Assembly (NCBI RefSeq): GCF_000499285.1
Contig: NZ_AWUN01000005.1
Location: 1-64,000 of the forward strand
From: Bifidobacterium sp. 7101
GTDB taxonomy: Bacteria > Actinomycetota > Actinomycetes > Actinomycetales > Bifidobacteriaceae
Direction of reading: 5' to 3'
DNA length: 64,000 bases
Within the stretch, counting starts at the first letter, position 1. Each line of letters opens with the position of its first letter. Of this stretch, positions 1-8,777 are shown one piece after another. Position numbers and translations under genes: made by a program. Below the pieces are notes generated by a model, which saw nothing but the letters and a program-made list of their open reading frames with translations, searched no databases and was not told the origin of the DNA.

Positions 1-139
1 ACCGATCAGCTGTATTAATCAAAACAACGATTCAAGCCACGCACGGATTTGCAAATCTTCTATGCAATAGCACATTTCAATAAATGTAGAAAGCAGGGAA
101 GATACGAATCACAATAGCCCCAACGACGTGGAATCGAGT

Positions 140-227
140 GTCCGGAACGGGAGTTGAACCCGTACGCCTGTATATATATAGGCACTAGCACCTCAAGCTA
201 GCGCGTCTACCATTCCGCCACCCGGAC
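140..227 (-). tRNA. tRNA-Leu (anticodon GAG)
   Basis: Read on the minus strand, this 88-nt sequence folds as a class II tRNA. It has a 7-bp acceptor stem (one G-U pair), a D-arm of the GGCGGAATGGTAGACGCG type typical of tRNA-Leu, a CTAGC/GCTAG anticodon stem around the loop TTGAGGT (anticodon GAG), and a T-arm with GTTCAACTC. The variable arm has a GCCT/AGGC stem with an unusually long AT-alternating loop. The 3' CCA is not encoded. Bases 1-139 downstream of it show no gene or clear terminator. Confidence 0.95.
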
Positions 228-333
228 AGGTGCGTAATCGCAACGGAGATAATCATAGCATCTCAGGCGGCATCGTGCACTGGGCGATTGGGGGAGCGTG
301 TCGTCGCGGAGAGTGCTTTTCGGCGGCGGGCTG

Positions 334-346
334 TAGCCTAACACCA
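334..346 (+). promoter_or_regulatory. Extended -10 promoter of rsmE, probably leaderless
   Basis: TGTAGCCT gives an extended -10 hexamer TAGCCT at 334-339. Only six bases separate it from the ATG at 346, so a transcript starting at the normal distance would begin at or next to the A of the start codon. No ribosome site precedes the ATG, which fits a leaderless mRNA. The -35 region is weak. The same TAGCCT with an upstream TG occurs ahead of tag (63443-63454). Confidence 0.45.
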
Positions 347-1119
347 TGACTGCACCCCTCTTCCTGCTGGATCCCGACCACGATGATTCCCCACTGGCCA
401 GCGATGAGCTCCATACCGGCTGGCGCCTGACCCTGCCCGAGCACATTCGTCGCCATGCCCTGGGCTCCATGAGGCTGAAGAATGGGGACCAGCTGGATCT
501 TTCTGACGGGGGCGGACTGCGCATCAGAGCCCTGGTAAGGGATGCCTCGACCGGCCTGGTGGAGGTCACCGCTGTGGGGCGGCAGGCGCCTCCCAAGAAG
601 GAACTGATTCTTGTTCAGGCCCTGGCCAAGGGCGGCAGCGACGAGCAGGCCATCGATATGGCCACCCAGATTGGAGTGGATCAGGTCATGCCTTGGCAGG
701 CTGATCGGTCCATAGCCAAATGGAGGCCGGGCCGCAACGACCGGCACTGGCAGGCCACATTGGATGCAGCCACTGAGCAGAGCCGGAGGGCCTACCGTCC
801 TCGACTGCTGGACAAGGTGGACAGCCGTGGTCTTGCCTCCTGGTGCCGGAAGGCGACTGATCAGGGATGCCTGGTCCTGGTCCTGCACCAGGATGCCGAC
901 CTTGGGTGGGATGCGGTCCGCAAGCGCGTAGACGAGCTTCCAGCGAGCTCGCCTGTTGCCGTGGTTGTGGGCCCGGAAGGCGGGATTGCCGACCAGGAGG
1001 TTCAGACCATGATGAGGGAGGGAGCCCTGGCAGTTCGGCTGGGCGGCAATATTCTCCGGGCCGCTCTTGCCGGACCTGTGGCCATGACCCTGCTGGCGGA
1101 CATGCTGGGTCGTTGGTAG
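346..1119 (+). CDS. rsmE: 16S rRNA (uracil-1498-N3)-methyltransferase RsmE
   Basis: A 257-residue SPOUT-class methyltransferase that would methylate N3 of U1498 in 16S rRNA using S-adenosylmethionine. The N-terminal part has the PUA-like start (HIRRHALGSMRLKNGD, residues about 33-48). The C-terminal knot is marked by VVVGPEGGI (about 206-214) and RLGGNILRAALA (about 229-240). The family usually has R-V-LR-TETA in that last motif; here it is NILRAALAGP, a mild divergence. Length is normal for the family. No ribosome site is visible before ATG 346, and the promoter lies immediately upstream. The HIT protein gene follows after about 110 bases. Confidence 0.93.
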   Translation: MTAPLFLLDPDHDDSPLASDELHTGWRLTLPEHIRRHALGSMRLKNGDQLDLSDGGGLRIRALVRDASTGLVEVTAVGRQAPPKKELILVQALAKGGSDEQAIDMATQIGVDQVMPWQADRSIAKWRPGRNDRHWQATLDAATEQSRRAYRPRLLDKVDSRGLASWCRKATDQGCLVLVLHQDADLGWDAVRKRVDELPASSPVAVVVGPEGGIADQEVQTMMREGALAVRLGGNILRAALAGPVAMTLLADMLGRW

Positions 1120-1236
1120 TCGGAAGCCCCTGAGCCCAGCGCATGAAGTCGCGCGCAATATACAACCTCGACAATAAGATGGAAAACAGCGAAAACGCCA
1201 AAAACAGCAATGCCGGCAAAGAATTAAGGAGTGGTC

Positions 1237-1584
1237 ATGAGCGATGACGATCGACAGGAGGACTGCATTTTCTGCAGAATCGTGGCAGGGAAGGTCCCCA
1301 GCGAGAAGGTCTATGAGGATGAGACCGTCTACGCTTTCAAGGATGCCAACCCCAAGGCCGCCGTCCATGTCCTGATCGTCCCGCGTCACCACTACGCGTC
1401 GGTGGCTGAATTGGCCAAGGCTGATCCTGACACCCTGGCCCACATCGTCCAGGTGGCACAACAGATTGCCGACCAGGACTTCCATGGAGCCTACCGACTG
1501 ATCTTCAACACAGGGGAGGATGCCGGACAATCGGTCTCCCACGTCCACGCCCACGTCCTGACCGGACAGGTGCTGCCCGAGTGA
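1237..1584 (+). CDS. HIT family protein (HinT-like nucleotide phosphoramidase)
   Basis: A 115-residue histidine-triad protein, expected to hydrolyse purine nucleoside phosphoramidates such as AMP-lysine. It begins with the CIFCRIVAG motif, whose cysteine pair often binds zinc. It carries [15 protein letters not shown] in the middle and ends in the triad HVHAHVL that holds the active-site histidine. A GTG lies at 1231, but AAGGA at 1226-1230 is correctly spaced for the ATG at 1237, so that start was chosen. It heads the phoH-ybeY-CBS-era gene run, with 40 bases to phoH. Confidence 0.93.
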   Translation: MSDDDRQEDCIFCRIVAGKVPSEKVYEDETVYAFKDANPKAAVHVLIVPRHHYASVAELAKADPDTLAHIVQVAQQIADQDFHGAYRLIFNTGEDAGQSVSHVHAHVLTGQVLPE

Positions 1585-1624
1585 GGCCCATGTTCACCAT
1601 CGTCGTCGTGCAGGAAGGGAATCC

Positions 1625-2800
1625 GTGGCGGTAACTACGCGAACCCTGGAGATTCCTGAGGGGATCGACCCGGTTCAGGTGTTGGGGCCGGAGGATGCAG
1701 TCATCGACAGGATCGGGCGCGCCTTCCCGGCAGTGTCCATCCTGGTTCGGGGCAACCGGATCGTGCTGCGGGCCCAGGACCGGCAGGGCGACGTTCAGGC
1801 GGCCCAGATCCGGGACCTGCTGTCTGAACTCATGCAGACTGCCGATCAGGTTCCCCTGGATGCCGATCAGGTGGGGCGAATACTGGATCACCGTCGCTTG
1901 GGGACTGCCCCCGCAACTGCGGCTGACTACTCCCGTCCAGAAGGGCAGAAAATTACAGACCGCAAAATGCAAGACCGCGATACTCAGGACCGCAATACGA
2001 CAGACCATACTTCTGTAGACCGTAATTATCATGAGACAGCCATTGCCGAGTCGGAGGCGAGCAACACGCTGGAAGGCGGCGACCAACCCCGCCAGGCAGC
2101 TCCTGCTGCTCTTCGTCGCCGCCCCCTGACCCAGGCCTCCAAGGGTCCGATCAGGCCCAAGACCGCTGGCCAGTCCGCCTATGTGGCCGCCATTGAAACG
2201 CATACCATTACCTTTGGCGTCGGACCGGCCGGCACCGGCAAGACCTATCTGGCGGTGGCCAAGGCCGTTCAGGAATTCCGGGCCGGGCGTATCGGGCGAA
2301 TCATTCTGACCAGGCCTGCCGTGGAGGCGGGGGAGAGTCTGGGCTTCCTGCCCGGCACCCTCAATGAAAAGGTCGACCCCTATCTGCGGCCCCTCTACGA
2401 TGCCCTGGCCGACATGCTGGGCACCTCAAGGCTCCACCGGCTTCTGGCCGACGAGACCATTGAGGTGGCTCCGCTGGCCTACATGCGAGGGCGGACACTG
2501 AACGATGCCTTTGTCATTCTGGATGAGGCGCAGAACACCACCCGCAGGCAGATGAAGATGTTTCTGACCCGTCTGGGCTTCAACACCAAGATGGTCATCA
2601 CCGGCGACGTCACCCAGGTCGATCTGGGCGGGCCAGCATCTGGTCTGGCAACCATTGAAGGGGTGTTGCACGGCATCGACGACATTGCCTTCGTACACCT
2701 GCAGGCGGCCGACGTAGTGCGCAATCGGCTGGTCGGGCAGATTGTCCGGGCCTATGACCGCGCAGATCAAGCCCGCAGCCGTGGACGGGAGCAGGCATGA
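1625..2800 (+). CDS. PhoH-like P-loop ATPase with repeat-containing linker
   Basis: A 391-residue PhoH-family ATPase. The N-terminal 90 residues form a KH-like part. The P-loop domain has Walker A GPAGTGKT at residues 200-207, the family block [16 protein letters not shown] at about 229-244, Walker [10 protein letters not shown] near 296-304 and a sensor-like ITGDVTQVD. The family usually has 320-350 residues. The excess lies in a linker at about 95-175 that contains five tandem 5-residue repeats. GTG 1625 is preceded by AGGAAGGGA. The stop overlaps the ybeY start as ATGA. PhoH and YbeY are commonly neighbours and probably act together in RNA quality control. That role is family knowledge, not shown here. 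Confidence 0.93.
   Translation: MAVTTRTLEIPEGIDPVQVLGPEDAVIDRIGRAFPAVSILVRGNRIVLRAQDRQGDVQAAQIRDLLSELMQTADQVPLDADQVGRILDHRRLGTAPATAADYSRPEGQKITDRKMQDRDTQDRNTTDHTSVDRNYHETAIAESEASNTLEGGDQPRQAAPAALRRRPLTQASKGPIRPKTAGQSAYVAAIETHTITFGVGPAGTGKTYLAVAKAVQEFRAGRIGRIILTRPAVEAGESLGFLPGTLNEKVDPYLRPLYDALADMLGTSRLHRLLADETIEVAPLAYMRGRTLNDAFVILDEAQNTTRRQMKMFLTRLGFNTKMVITGDVTQVDLGGPASGLATIEGVLHGIDDIAFVHLQAADVVRNRLVGQIVRAYDRADQARSRGREQA
1955..2029 (+). repeat. Five 15-bp tandem repeats inside the phoH-like gene
   Basis: Five consecutive 15-base units encode [20 protein letters not shown] and VDRNY (residues 111-135). The central GAC-CGC/CGT pair (Asp-Arg) is kept in four units and changed to Asp-His in one. 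The period is exact and in frame, so unit gain or loss would keep the reading frame. The units lie between the N-terminal domain and the P-loop ATPase domain, where length variation should be tolerated. Confidence 0.85.
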
Positions 2801-3351
2801 GCGTAGAGGTGACCAACGAGACCCAGTGGCTGATCGACGCCAAGACCTTCTCCGATCTGGGGGTTTGGGTGCTGGACCAGATGCGGGTGAGCACCCAGTC
2901 CGACATGACCATCATCTTCAACGATCCCGAGCCCATGGCGGTGCTGCACGAGCGTTGGATGAACCTGGCCGGGCCAACCGATGTCATGAGCTTCCCTATG
3001 GACGAGCTGCGCCCCGGAGACGAGAACCATCGGCAGGAGGGCATCCTGGGCGACATTGTCATCTGCCCCTGGGTGGCGGCCCAGCAGGCTCTGGCAGCAG
3101 GTCATTCCACAATGGAGGAGATGCTGCTGCTGGCCATCCACGGCACCCTGCATCTGCTGGGATACGACCACGCCAGCAGGGAACAGGAGGCGCAGATGTT
3201 CGGTCTGCAACGCCAACTCTTGCTGACCTTCCTGGCCCTTCGCCAGGGGCCCATTGCGGATGCCGCACTGCCGGCCGGGGCCACCAATGCCATGGAAATC
3301 TACGAGCGGTACGGCCGTGATGCCCACCGGAGAGGCAAATCCCATGAGTGA
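2797..3351 (+). CDS. ybeY: Endoribonuclease YbeY (16S rRNA maturation)
   Basis: A 184-residue member of the UPF0054 family, a zinc-dependent single-strand RNase needed for 16S rRNA 3'-end processing and ribosome quality control. The metal site is [11 protein letters not shown] (about residues 111-121), giving the H-x3-H-x5-H ligands. The upstream [10 protein letters not shown] and GDIVIC strands are typical. About 45 residues after the site ([13 protein letters not shown] and beyond) extend past the usual end of about 155 residues, as in other actinobacterial members. The ATG overlaps the phoH stop by four bases, and its stop overlaps the next start by eight, suggesting translational coupling. 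Confidence 0.95.
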   Translation: MSVEVTNETQWLIDAKTFSDLGVWVLDQMRVSTQSDMTIIFNDPEPMAVLHERWMNLAGPTDVMSFPMDELRPGDENHRQEGILGDIVICPWVAAQQALAAGHSTMEEMLLLAIHGTLHLLGYDHASREQEAQMFGLQRQLLLTFLALRQGPIADAALPAGATNAMEIYERYGRDAHRRGKSHE

Positions 3352-4753
3352 GCAGACCATCGCTGCCCTGGTGGTCATGGTTCTGGCCGTCATCGCCCTG
3401 GTCGTGCTCTCCCTGGCGTTGGCAGAGGCCCAGGGGGCGCTCAATCGGGTGACCAGGTCCAGCCTCAACAATTTGATTTTGGGCCTGCAGACCGACCAGG
3501 AGCTCAGCCAGTTCTCCAGAATGAAGCGGATTGACCGCATTCATCGGGCACAGAGTCTGATTTCCCAACGGCAGGTGACAGGCAGCGCCTGTGCCTTTTT
3601 CCGCATCATCTGCGACATCATGGTCGGCGTCCTGGTGGCTTGTATGGCTGCTCTTGGCGGCCTGCCCTTCTGGGAGCAACTGCTGTGCGGAGTGGTCATG
3701 GCCATCCTGGTGGCTGCCATCTCCGTCACCCTGGGTCCGCATGGCCGCTCCCGCCAGCCCATGGAAGCATTGCTTAAGCACGTCCGGCTGGTCGGGCTGG
3801 CTGTTCTCCTGACGCCTTTCAAGCGTCGGCGGCAGGCTGAAGCCAGTGCCCGCATAAACCATCGCGGCGACCTTTCCGACGATGAGGAACTGGAGAAGAT
3901 CCAGATCGAGCAGGGCCGTGCCATGGTCGACCAGTTGGTGGAGGCCGGCGCCTTCGATCCTGAAATCTCCGAGATGCTGAAGAACGTGCTGACCCTGTCG
4001 ACCACGCTGACCCGCGAGATCATGGTCCCTCGTACAGACATGATCTGCATTTCCAAGGACGCAAGTCTGGATTCGGCCCTGAAGCTCTTCTCCCGGTCGG
4101 GGTTCTCCCGCATACCTGCCATTGGTGATGACGTGGATGACCTGGTCGGCATCGTCTACTTGAAGGATGTGGTCCGGGCCCTGGCCTTCAGCCACAAGGG
4201 CGACAGATCGGTCGCCTCCATCATTCGTCGGCCTGTTCTGGTGCCTGAATCAAAGCCGGTGGACGATCTCTTCCACTACATGCAGCGCTCCCGCCACCAC
4301 CTGGCCGTGGTTGTGGACGAGTACGGGGGCATCGCCGGTCTGGTCACCATTGAGGACGCCATCGAGCAGATCGTGGGCGAGCTGGAGGACGAGCACGACC
4401 GGGTCCAGCATGACGAGCCCAAGCAGATCGGCCTGCACACCTGGCAGCTGCCGGTCCGCACGCCCATCGCCGACCTGGAGGAACTCTACGAGATCACCAT
4501 CGACGAGGACGATGTGGATACGGTGTATGGACTGCTGACCAAGCTGCTGGGTTCCGTACCCGTCTCAGGCTCATCGGCAGTGACCCGGGGAATCAGGTTG
4601 ACTGCGGGCGAAGCCGTGGGTCGCCGCAAGAAGATCGCCACCATCGTGGTCGAGCCAGCCAACGGATCCAGCATCGCCCTTGAGGACGATGCGGAGGAAG
4701 ACCAACATACCGACGGGGATCAACCCGAGCAGGACAGTCAGGAGAATTCATGA
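3344..4753 (+). CDS. CNNM/HlyC-CorC family membrane protein with CBS pair
   Basis: A 469-residue membrane protein. An N-terminal DUF21/CNNM region has about four hydrophobic segments (residues 5-25, 85-105, 112-130, 145-160). It is followed by a linker, [13 protein letters not shown] leading into two CBS modules (about 225-345), and a C-terminal CorC_HlyC domain (about 360-440) with [13 protein letters not shown]. The tail is acidic. The family is linked to magnesium or cobalt efflux and cation homeostasis. The substrate is not readable from sequence. ATG 3344 lies inside the end of ybeY, and the stop overlaps the era start as ATGA. Confidence 0.9.
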   Translation: MSEQTIAALVVMVLAVIALVVLSLALAEAQGALNRVTRSSLNNLILGLQTDQELSQFSRMKRIDRIHRAQSLISQRQVTGSACAFFRIICDIMVGVLVACMAALGGLPFWEQLLCGVVMAILVAAISVTLGPHGRSRQPMEALLKHVRLVGLAVLLTPFKRRRQAEASARINHRGDLSDDEELEKIQIEQGRAMVDQLVEAGAFDPEISEMLKNVLTLSTTLTREIMVPRTDMICISKDASLDSALKLFSRSGFSRIPAIGDDVDDLVGIVYLKDVVRALAFSHKGDRSVASIIRRPVLVPESKPVDDLFHYMQRSRHHLAVVVDEYGGIAGLVTIEDAIEQIVGELEDEHDRVQHDEPKQIGLHTWQLPVRTPIADLEELYEITIDEDDVDTVYGLLTKLLGSVPVSGSSAVTRGIRLTAGEAVGRRKKIATIVVEPANGSSIALEDDAEEDQHTDGDQPEQDSQENS

Positions 4754-5703
4754 CCAAGGAAAAACAGAGCGATGCCAAGGCGCCGGTCCACCGATCGGGG
4801 TTCGTGGCAGTAGTGGGCCGACCCAATGTGGGCAAGTCCACGCTCATGAACGCCCTGGTGGGCAGGCCCATCGCCATCGCCTCCTCCCGGCCGGAAACCA
4901 CCCGTAAGGCCATCCGGGGAATCATGACCCGGCCAGAGGCCCAGGTGGTTCTGGTGGACACCCCGGGCATCCACCGTCCGCGCACCCTGTTGGGTCAGCG
5001 TCTCAACGACGTCGTGGAGGCCTCCCTGTCGGACGTGGACGCCATTGCATTTCTGCTGCCTGCCGACCAAGCCATCGGCCCTGGCGACCGTCGCATTCTC
5101 AGTCGGCTGCGGTCCGACTTCGCCCGCAAGGATAAGGACGGCAAGTGGATCTGGCGAAAGCCGCTGATCGCCGTAGTGACCAAGATTGACCAGCTGAGCA
5201 AGGGTCAGCTGGTGGACAAGCTGCTGGAGATCGGCGCCTTTGCCGACTTCTCCCAGATTGTTCCGGTCAGCGCCCTGGAGGCTGACAACGTGGACGAAGT
5301 GGCACAGGTTTTGATTGATGCCATGCCCGAGGGCCCTCAGCTCTATCCCGACGATCAGCTGACCGAGGAACGTCCCGAGGACATGATCGCCGAGCTGGTA
5401 CGCGGAGCCTACCTGGAGGAGCTCGACGACGAGCTACCGCACTCCCTGGCCGTCCGTGTGGAGTCCATCGAGCCGGATCCAGAGGGCGGGCGCGACACTG
5501 TCCATATAGGTATTTACGTAGAGCGCGACTCCCAGAAGCCCATTGTCATAGGGCGGGGAGCCGAGCACCTGGTGCGGGTGAAGAAGAAGCTGCGTACCGC
5601 CGTCAACCGGACCATGGGCCGTAAGGTCCGGTTGGACCTGCACGTCAAGGTGGCCCGCAACTGGCAGACCGACCCCAAGCAGCTGGAGCGCCTGGGGTTC
5701 TGA
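4750..5703 (+). CDS. era: GTPase Era
   Basis: A 317-residue Era GTPase, which binds the 3' end of 16S rRNA and helps 30S assembly. The G motifs are GRPNVGKS (about 23-30), the ETTR switch I, DTPGIH (G3) and VVTKIDQ (G4). The C-terminal type II KH domain is seen as YVERDSQKPIVIGRGAEH followed by LRTAVNRTMGRKVRLDL (about 255-305). Length is standard. ATG 4750 overlaps the previous stop by four bases, with AGGAG five bases upstream. Gene order phoH-ybeY-CBS protein-era is the conserved actinobacterial arrangement and makes a ribosome-biogenesis operon likely. Confidence 0.97.
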   Translation: MTKEKQSDAKAPVHRSGFVAVVGRPNVGKSTLMNALVGRPIAIASSRPETTRKAIRGIMTRPEAQVVLVDTPGIHRPRTLLGQRLNDVVEASLSDVDAIAFLLPADQAIGPGDRRILSRLRSDFARKDKDGKWIWRKPLIAVVTKIDQLSKGQLVDKLLEIGAFADFSQIVPVSALEADNVDEVAQVLIDAMPEGPQLYPDDQLTEERPEDMIAELVRGAYLEELDDELPHSLAVRVESIEPDPEGGRDTVHIGIYVERDSQKPIVIGRGAEHLVRVKKKLRTAVNRTMGRKVRLDLHVKVARNWQTDPKQLERLGF

Positions 5704-5709
5704 TCGTGC

Positions 5710-7731
5710 TCAGCGGCGGGGTGCCGGGGTGCGCTTGGCCGTGTACATCCGGGTGTTCAGCAGGTCGGCGTAGCGCTCGATGACCTTGGGCCGGATCACC
5801 TTCATGGATGGTGTCATCAGTCCGTTGTCCTGGGTGAACTCCTCGGGCAGGATGATGAACTTGCGCACTGATTCGGCTCGTGAGACGCCCTCGTTGGCCC
5901 GGTCCACATATTCCTGGACCTCGGCCCGGACCACGGCGTTCTGAGCCGCCTCCTGCAGGGACATGTTGCGGTCCAGTCCCTTGGAGGCCAACCAGGGCCG
6001 CAAGGCGGACTCGTTCAGGGTGACCAGGGCGGAAATGAAGGGACGTTTGTCACCCAGCACCAGGGCCTGGGAGACGATCTCGGAGCGTTCGATGACTTCC
6101 TCGATGGGCCTGGGGGAGACGTTCTTGCCGCCGGCTGTGATGATCAGGTCCTTCTTGCGCCCGGTCAGGAAGAGGAACCCGTCACGGGAGAGCCGTCCCA
6201 GGTCGCCGGTGGCGTACCAGCCGTCCTCGGTGAAGGAATCGCGGGTGGCCTCCTCATTCTTGTGGTAGCGGTGGAATACGCAGACGCCCTTGATCTGTAC
6301 TTCGCCGTCCGAGGCGATGCGGATGGTGAATCCCGGGAAGGGGATGCCCACCGAGCCCCTGTGGTAAGGGGTGCCCAGGGGGTTGAAGGCGCAGGGTGCT
6401 GTGGTCTCGGTCAGACCGTAGCCCTCATAGACCGGAACATTGGACCCGCGGAAGAATCCAAGCAGCTCCGGGTCCAGGGGTGCGCCCCCTGAGACGATCC
6501 ACTTGGCCCGTCCGCCCAGGACCTGGCGCAAAGAAGAGTAGACCAGCGGGTCGTAGAAGGCTCGCCGCAGGGCGCTGCGCTTGGTCGGCCAGCCCTGGCG
6601 GGAGATGTCCTCCATGTAGGTGCGTGCCGCCCGTGCCGCTCCGTTGAAGATTCTGCCCTTGATGCCGTGCCCGGCCTTCTGGGAGGCGGCGTTGTAGACC
6701 TTCTCAAAGACCCTGGGCACGCCGATGATGACCGTGGGCTTGGACTCCTGCAGGTCGGACAGCAGGGTGGCCAGCCCGGAGGAGATGTATACGTGCATGG
6801 TCCCGTAGACGACCCCGTAGCTGATGGCCCGGGCGAAGGTATGGGCCTGGGGCAGGAAGAGCAGGATGGATCCATCCGGGTCGTGGGTCAGATTGGGGAT
6901 GAAGGCGTTCAGGTTCCTGGCCAGCTGGCAATAGTGCTCATGGGTCATCTCCACACCCTTGGGCGCCGCTGTGGAACCGGAGGTGTAGACGATGGAGCAG
7001 AGGTCGGTCTTGCGGATGGAGTTGATCCGCTCGTCAAGTTCGGCGTCGCTGACCGACTCCCCATAGGCCTGCAACTCCTGCAGGGCACCGGACTCCAGGC
7101 AGGCGATCCGCTCCAGGGTGGGGCACTCCTTGTCGGCCCCCTCGGCCTTGGCCCGCATCTCGGCTGTCTGCACAACCAGCAGCCTGGCATCGGAGTTGTT
7201 GACGATGAATCGGATCTGTTCGGCCGAATCGGTGTCGTAGATGGTCGCGATGACCCCGCCGATGGACAGGACCGCGGCATCCACGATGTCCCACTCGTAG
7301 CTGGTCCTGCACATGAAGGCCACGGCATCACCCTTCTTCAGCCCGTAATGCAAAAAGCCCTTGGCGGTGGTTCTGATGTCGTGCAGTATCTCCCGGCCGG
7401 TCCGGTAGGTCCAGCTGCCGTTCTCCACAAAGTGCAGCACCGGCTGGTCGGGGGTGCGGCGGGCCCGGTCGGCGTAGATGTCATAGACGGTCATGTCGTC
7501 AGGCACCGGACCCATGCCGGCGGTGGTGGCCGAAAGCAGTCCCGAGGCCGGATCCATGCGCGTGGTGGTGGCGTAGTCAGCCGACCAGAAATGCGTATTG
7601 GGCAGGGCCAGCGAATCCTCGGCGGCCCGGGGGGCAGCCTGCGACAAATCCGCATTCTCCTCGCCAGTCGGTCCCTCCCCATGACCCACCTGGTGTGCCA
7701 CAAAAGATTTGACCGATGCTAGTAACGACAC
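5710..7731 (-). CDS. Long-chain fatty acid--CoA ligase (AMP-forming)
   Basis: A 673-residue adenylate-forming enzyme of the long-chain acyl-CoA synthetase type (FadD15-like). The signatures in order are IVYTSGSTAAPKGVEMTH (AMP-binding loop, about 248-265), VYEGYGLTETTAPCAF (about 436-451), the GDLG motif in DGWYATGDLGRLSRDG, and FLTGRKKDLIITAGGKNVSP, which carries the hinge and the A10 lysine region. It would activate free fatty acids to acyl-CoA at the membrane for lipid synthesis. The GTG start at 7731 has AAGGAG correctly spaced upstream. It is convergent with era, six bases apart, with no visible terminator between them. Confidence 0.93.
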   Translation of the reverse strand: MSLLASVKSFVAHQVGHGEGPTGEENADLSQAAPRAAEDSLALPNTHFWSADYATTTRMDPASGLLSATTAGMGPVPDDMTVYDIYADRARRTPDQPVLHFVENGSWTYRTGREILHDIRTTAKGFLHYGLKKGDAVAFMCRTSYEWDIVDAAVLSIGGVIATIYDTDSAEQIRFIVNNSDARLLVVQTAEMRAKAEGADKECPTLERIACLESGALQELQAYGESVSDAELDERINSIRKTDLCSIVYTSGSTAAPKGVEMTHEHYCQLARNLNAFIPNLTHDPDGSILLFLPQAHTFARAISYGVVYGTMHVYISSGLATLLSDLQESKPTVIIGVPRVFEKVYNAASQKAGHGIKGRIFNGAARAARTYMEDISRQGWPTKRSALRRAFYDPLVYSSLRQVLGGRAKWIVSGGAPLDPELLGFFRGSNVPVYEGYGLTETTAPCAFNPLGTPYHRGSVGIPFPGFTIRIASDGEVQIKGVCVFHRYHKNEEATRDSFTEDGWYATGDLGRLSRDGFLFLTGRKKDLIITAGGKNVSPRPIEEVIERSEIVSQALVLGDKRPFISALVTLNESALRPWLASKGLDRNMSLQEAAQNAVVRAEVQEYVDRANEGVSRAESVRKFIILPEEFTQDNGLMTPSMKVIRPKVIERYADLLNTRMYTAKRTPAPRR

Positions 7732-7778
7732 GTTGTCTCCTTCAATAATCGCGGGATATGTCCAGAATACCCGCCTAC

Positions 7779-7807
7779 TTGGAGAAGGGCGGGCCCGGTG
7801 CTAAAGT
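7779..7807 (+). promoter_or_regulatory. Promoter of rplY with leader hairpin
   Basis: TTGGAG (7779-7784) and TAAAGT (7802-7807) are separated by exactly 17 bases, and TGC before the second box makes an extended -10. Transcription would start near 7814, leaving a leader of about 150 bases before rplY. The leader holds a GGAGGC/GCCTCC hairpin at 7828-7845. No known protein-binding leader motif was recognised. The remaining bases 7732-7966 show no gene. Confidence 0.6.
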
Positions 7808-7966
7808 AGGCACGTTGCTTTGGCGAGGGAGGCTTTTCGGCCTCCGTTATCGACTCGGCTGGATCATCGGCGGCCTTTCCTTATGGGCGGTCCGGAATCC
7901 GACGCGGCGATGCGCCAGGACCGGCCCAGGTCGGTCTTGAGGAACCACTCAAGGAAGGAAGCCAAC

Positions 7967-8590
7967 ATGGCTAACACAATTAAGCTCGAGGGCGAAGTCC
8001 GCGACCAATTCGGCAAGGGGGCGGCACGCCGTATGCGCGTGGCCCAGCAGATTCCAGCCACCATCTACGCCGGCGGCGCCCAGCCCGACTACATCAAGCT
8101 GCCCATGCGCGAGACCACTCTGGCCCTGCGCCGCGCCAACGCCCTCTTCTCCATCAGCTTCGGTGGACAGACCAAGACGGCCGTGGTCAAGGACGTGCAG
8201 CGCAATCCGGTCAAGCGCCAGGTGGAGCACATCGACTTCTATGAGGTCCGCGCCGGCGAGAAGGTCACCGTTGAGGTGCCTGTCTTCGTCAGCGGCGAGA
8301 CCAAGGGCGCTGCTGTGGCCCTGATCGACACCCAGAACCTGCAGGTCCGGGCTGACGTGTCCAACCTGCCCGAGCGCATTGACATCAGCGTTGAGGGCCT
8401 GGCCGAAGGCGACAAGATCCTGGCCAAGGACATCAAGCTGCCCGAAGGCTCCGAGCTGGTCATCGACGATATGGAGGAATCCATCGTCTCCGTTGAGATT
8501 CCCAAGGAGGAGAGCCTGGAGACCCCCACCGAGGAGACCGAACAGGCCGATACGGAAGCTGCTCCGGAGGCCGACGCCCAGAGCGAGTGA
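7967..8590 (+). CDS. rplY: 50S ribosomal protein L25 (general stress Ctc type)
   Basis: A 207-residue L25 of the long CTC type. The N-terminal L25 domain (about 1-90) starts EVRDQFGKGAARRMR and binds 5S rRNA. A C-terminal TL5/CTC beta domain (about 95-180) contains VEVPVFVSGETKG, followed by an acidic tail rich in Glu and Thr. An open frame continues upstream to 7820, but AAGGAAGG at 7951-7958 fits ATG 7967, and family members begin at this point. A strong terminator follows, so it is transcribed alone from the promoter at 7779. Confidence 0.96.
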   Translation: MANTIKLEGEVRDQFGKGAARRMRVAQQIPATIYAGGAQPDYIKLPMRETTLALRRANALFSISFGGQTKTAVVKDVQRNPVKRQVEHIDFYEVRAGEKVTVEVPVFVSGETKGAAVALIDTQNLQVRADVSNLPERIDISVEGLAEGDKILAKDIKLPEGSELVIDDMEESIVSVEIPKEESLETPTEETEQADTEAAPEADAQSE

Positions 8591-8611
8591 ACCCGAAGGT
8601 TCGATTTGCAA

Positions 8612-8646
8612 GGCCGTGGGATCATCACGATCCCGCGGCCTTTTTG
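8612..8646 (+). terminator. Rho-independent terminator of rplY
   Basis: A 12-bp stem (GGCCGTGGGATC with GATCCCGCGGCC, one G-U pair) closes a five-base loop and is followed by TTTTT. It begins 21 bases after the rplY stop. Confidence 0.95.
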
Positions 8647-8777
8647 TCTAAGACGGTCACAATGCGAAATGCGCCGGACAGGTCAAGGCCTGCCTATGCG
8701 ATAGTTCGGGTACCGGGCATCGCCATAAGCATTGCACCCGAGCAACCAAATACAGTAGCAAGAAGAAGTGGTAGATA

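Noticed and set aside
1-139. Possible gene fragment or RNA at the left edge
   Set aside because: No open frame with a ribosome site and no stable fold that could be recognised by eye.
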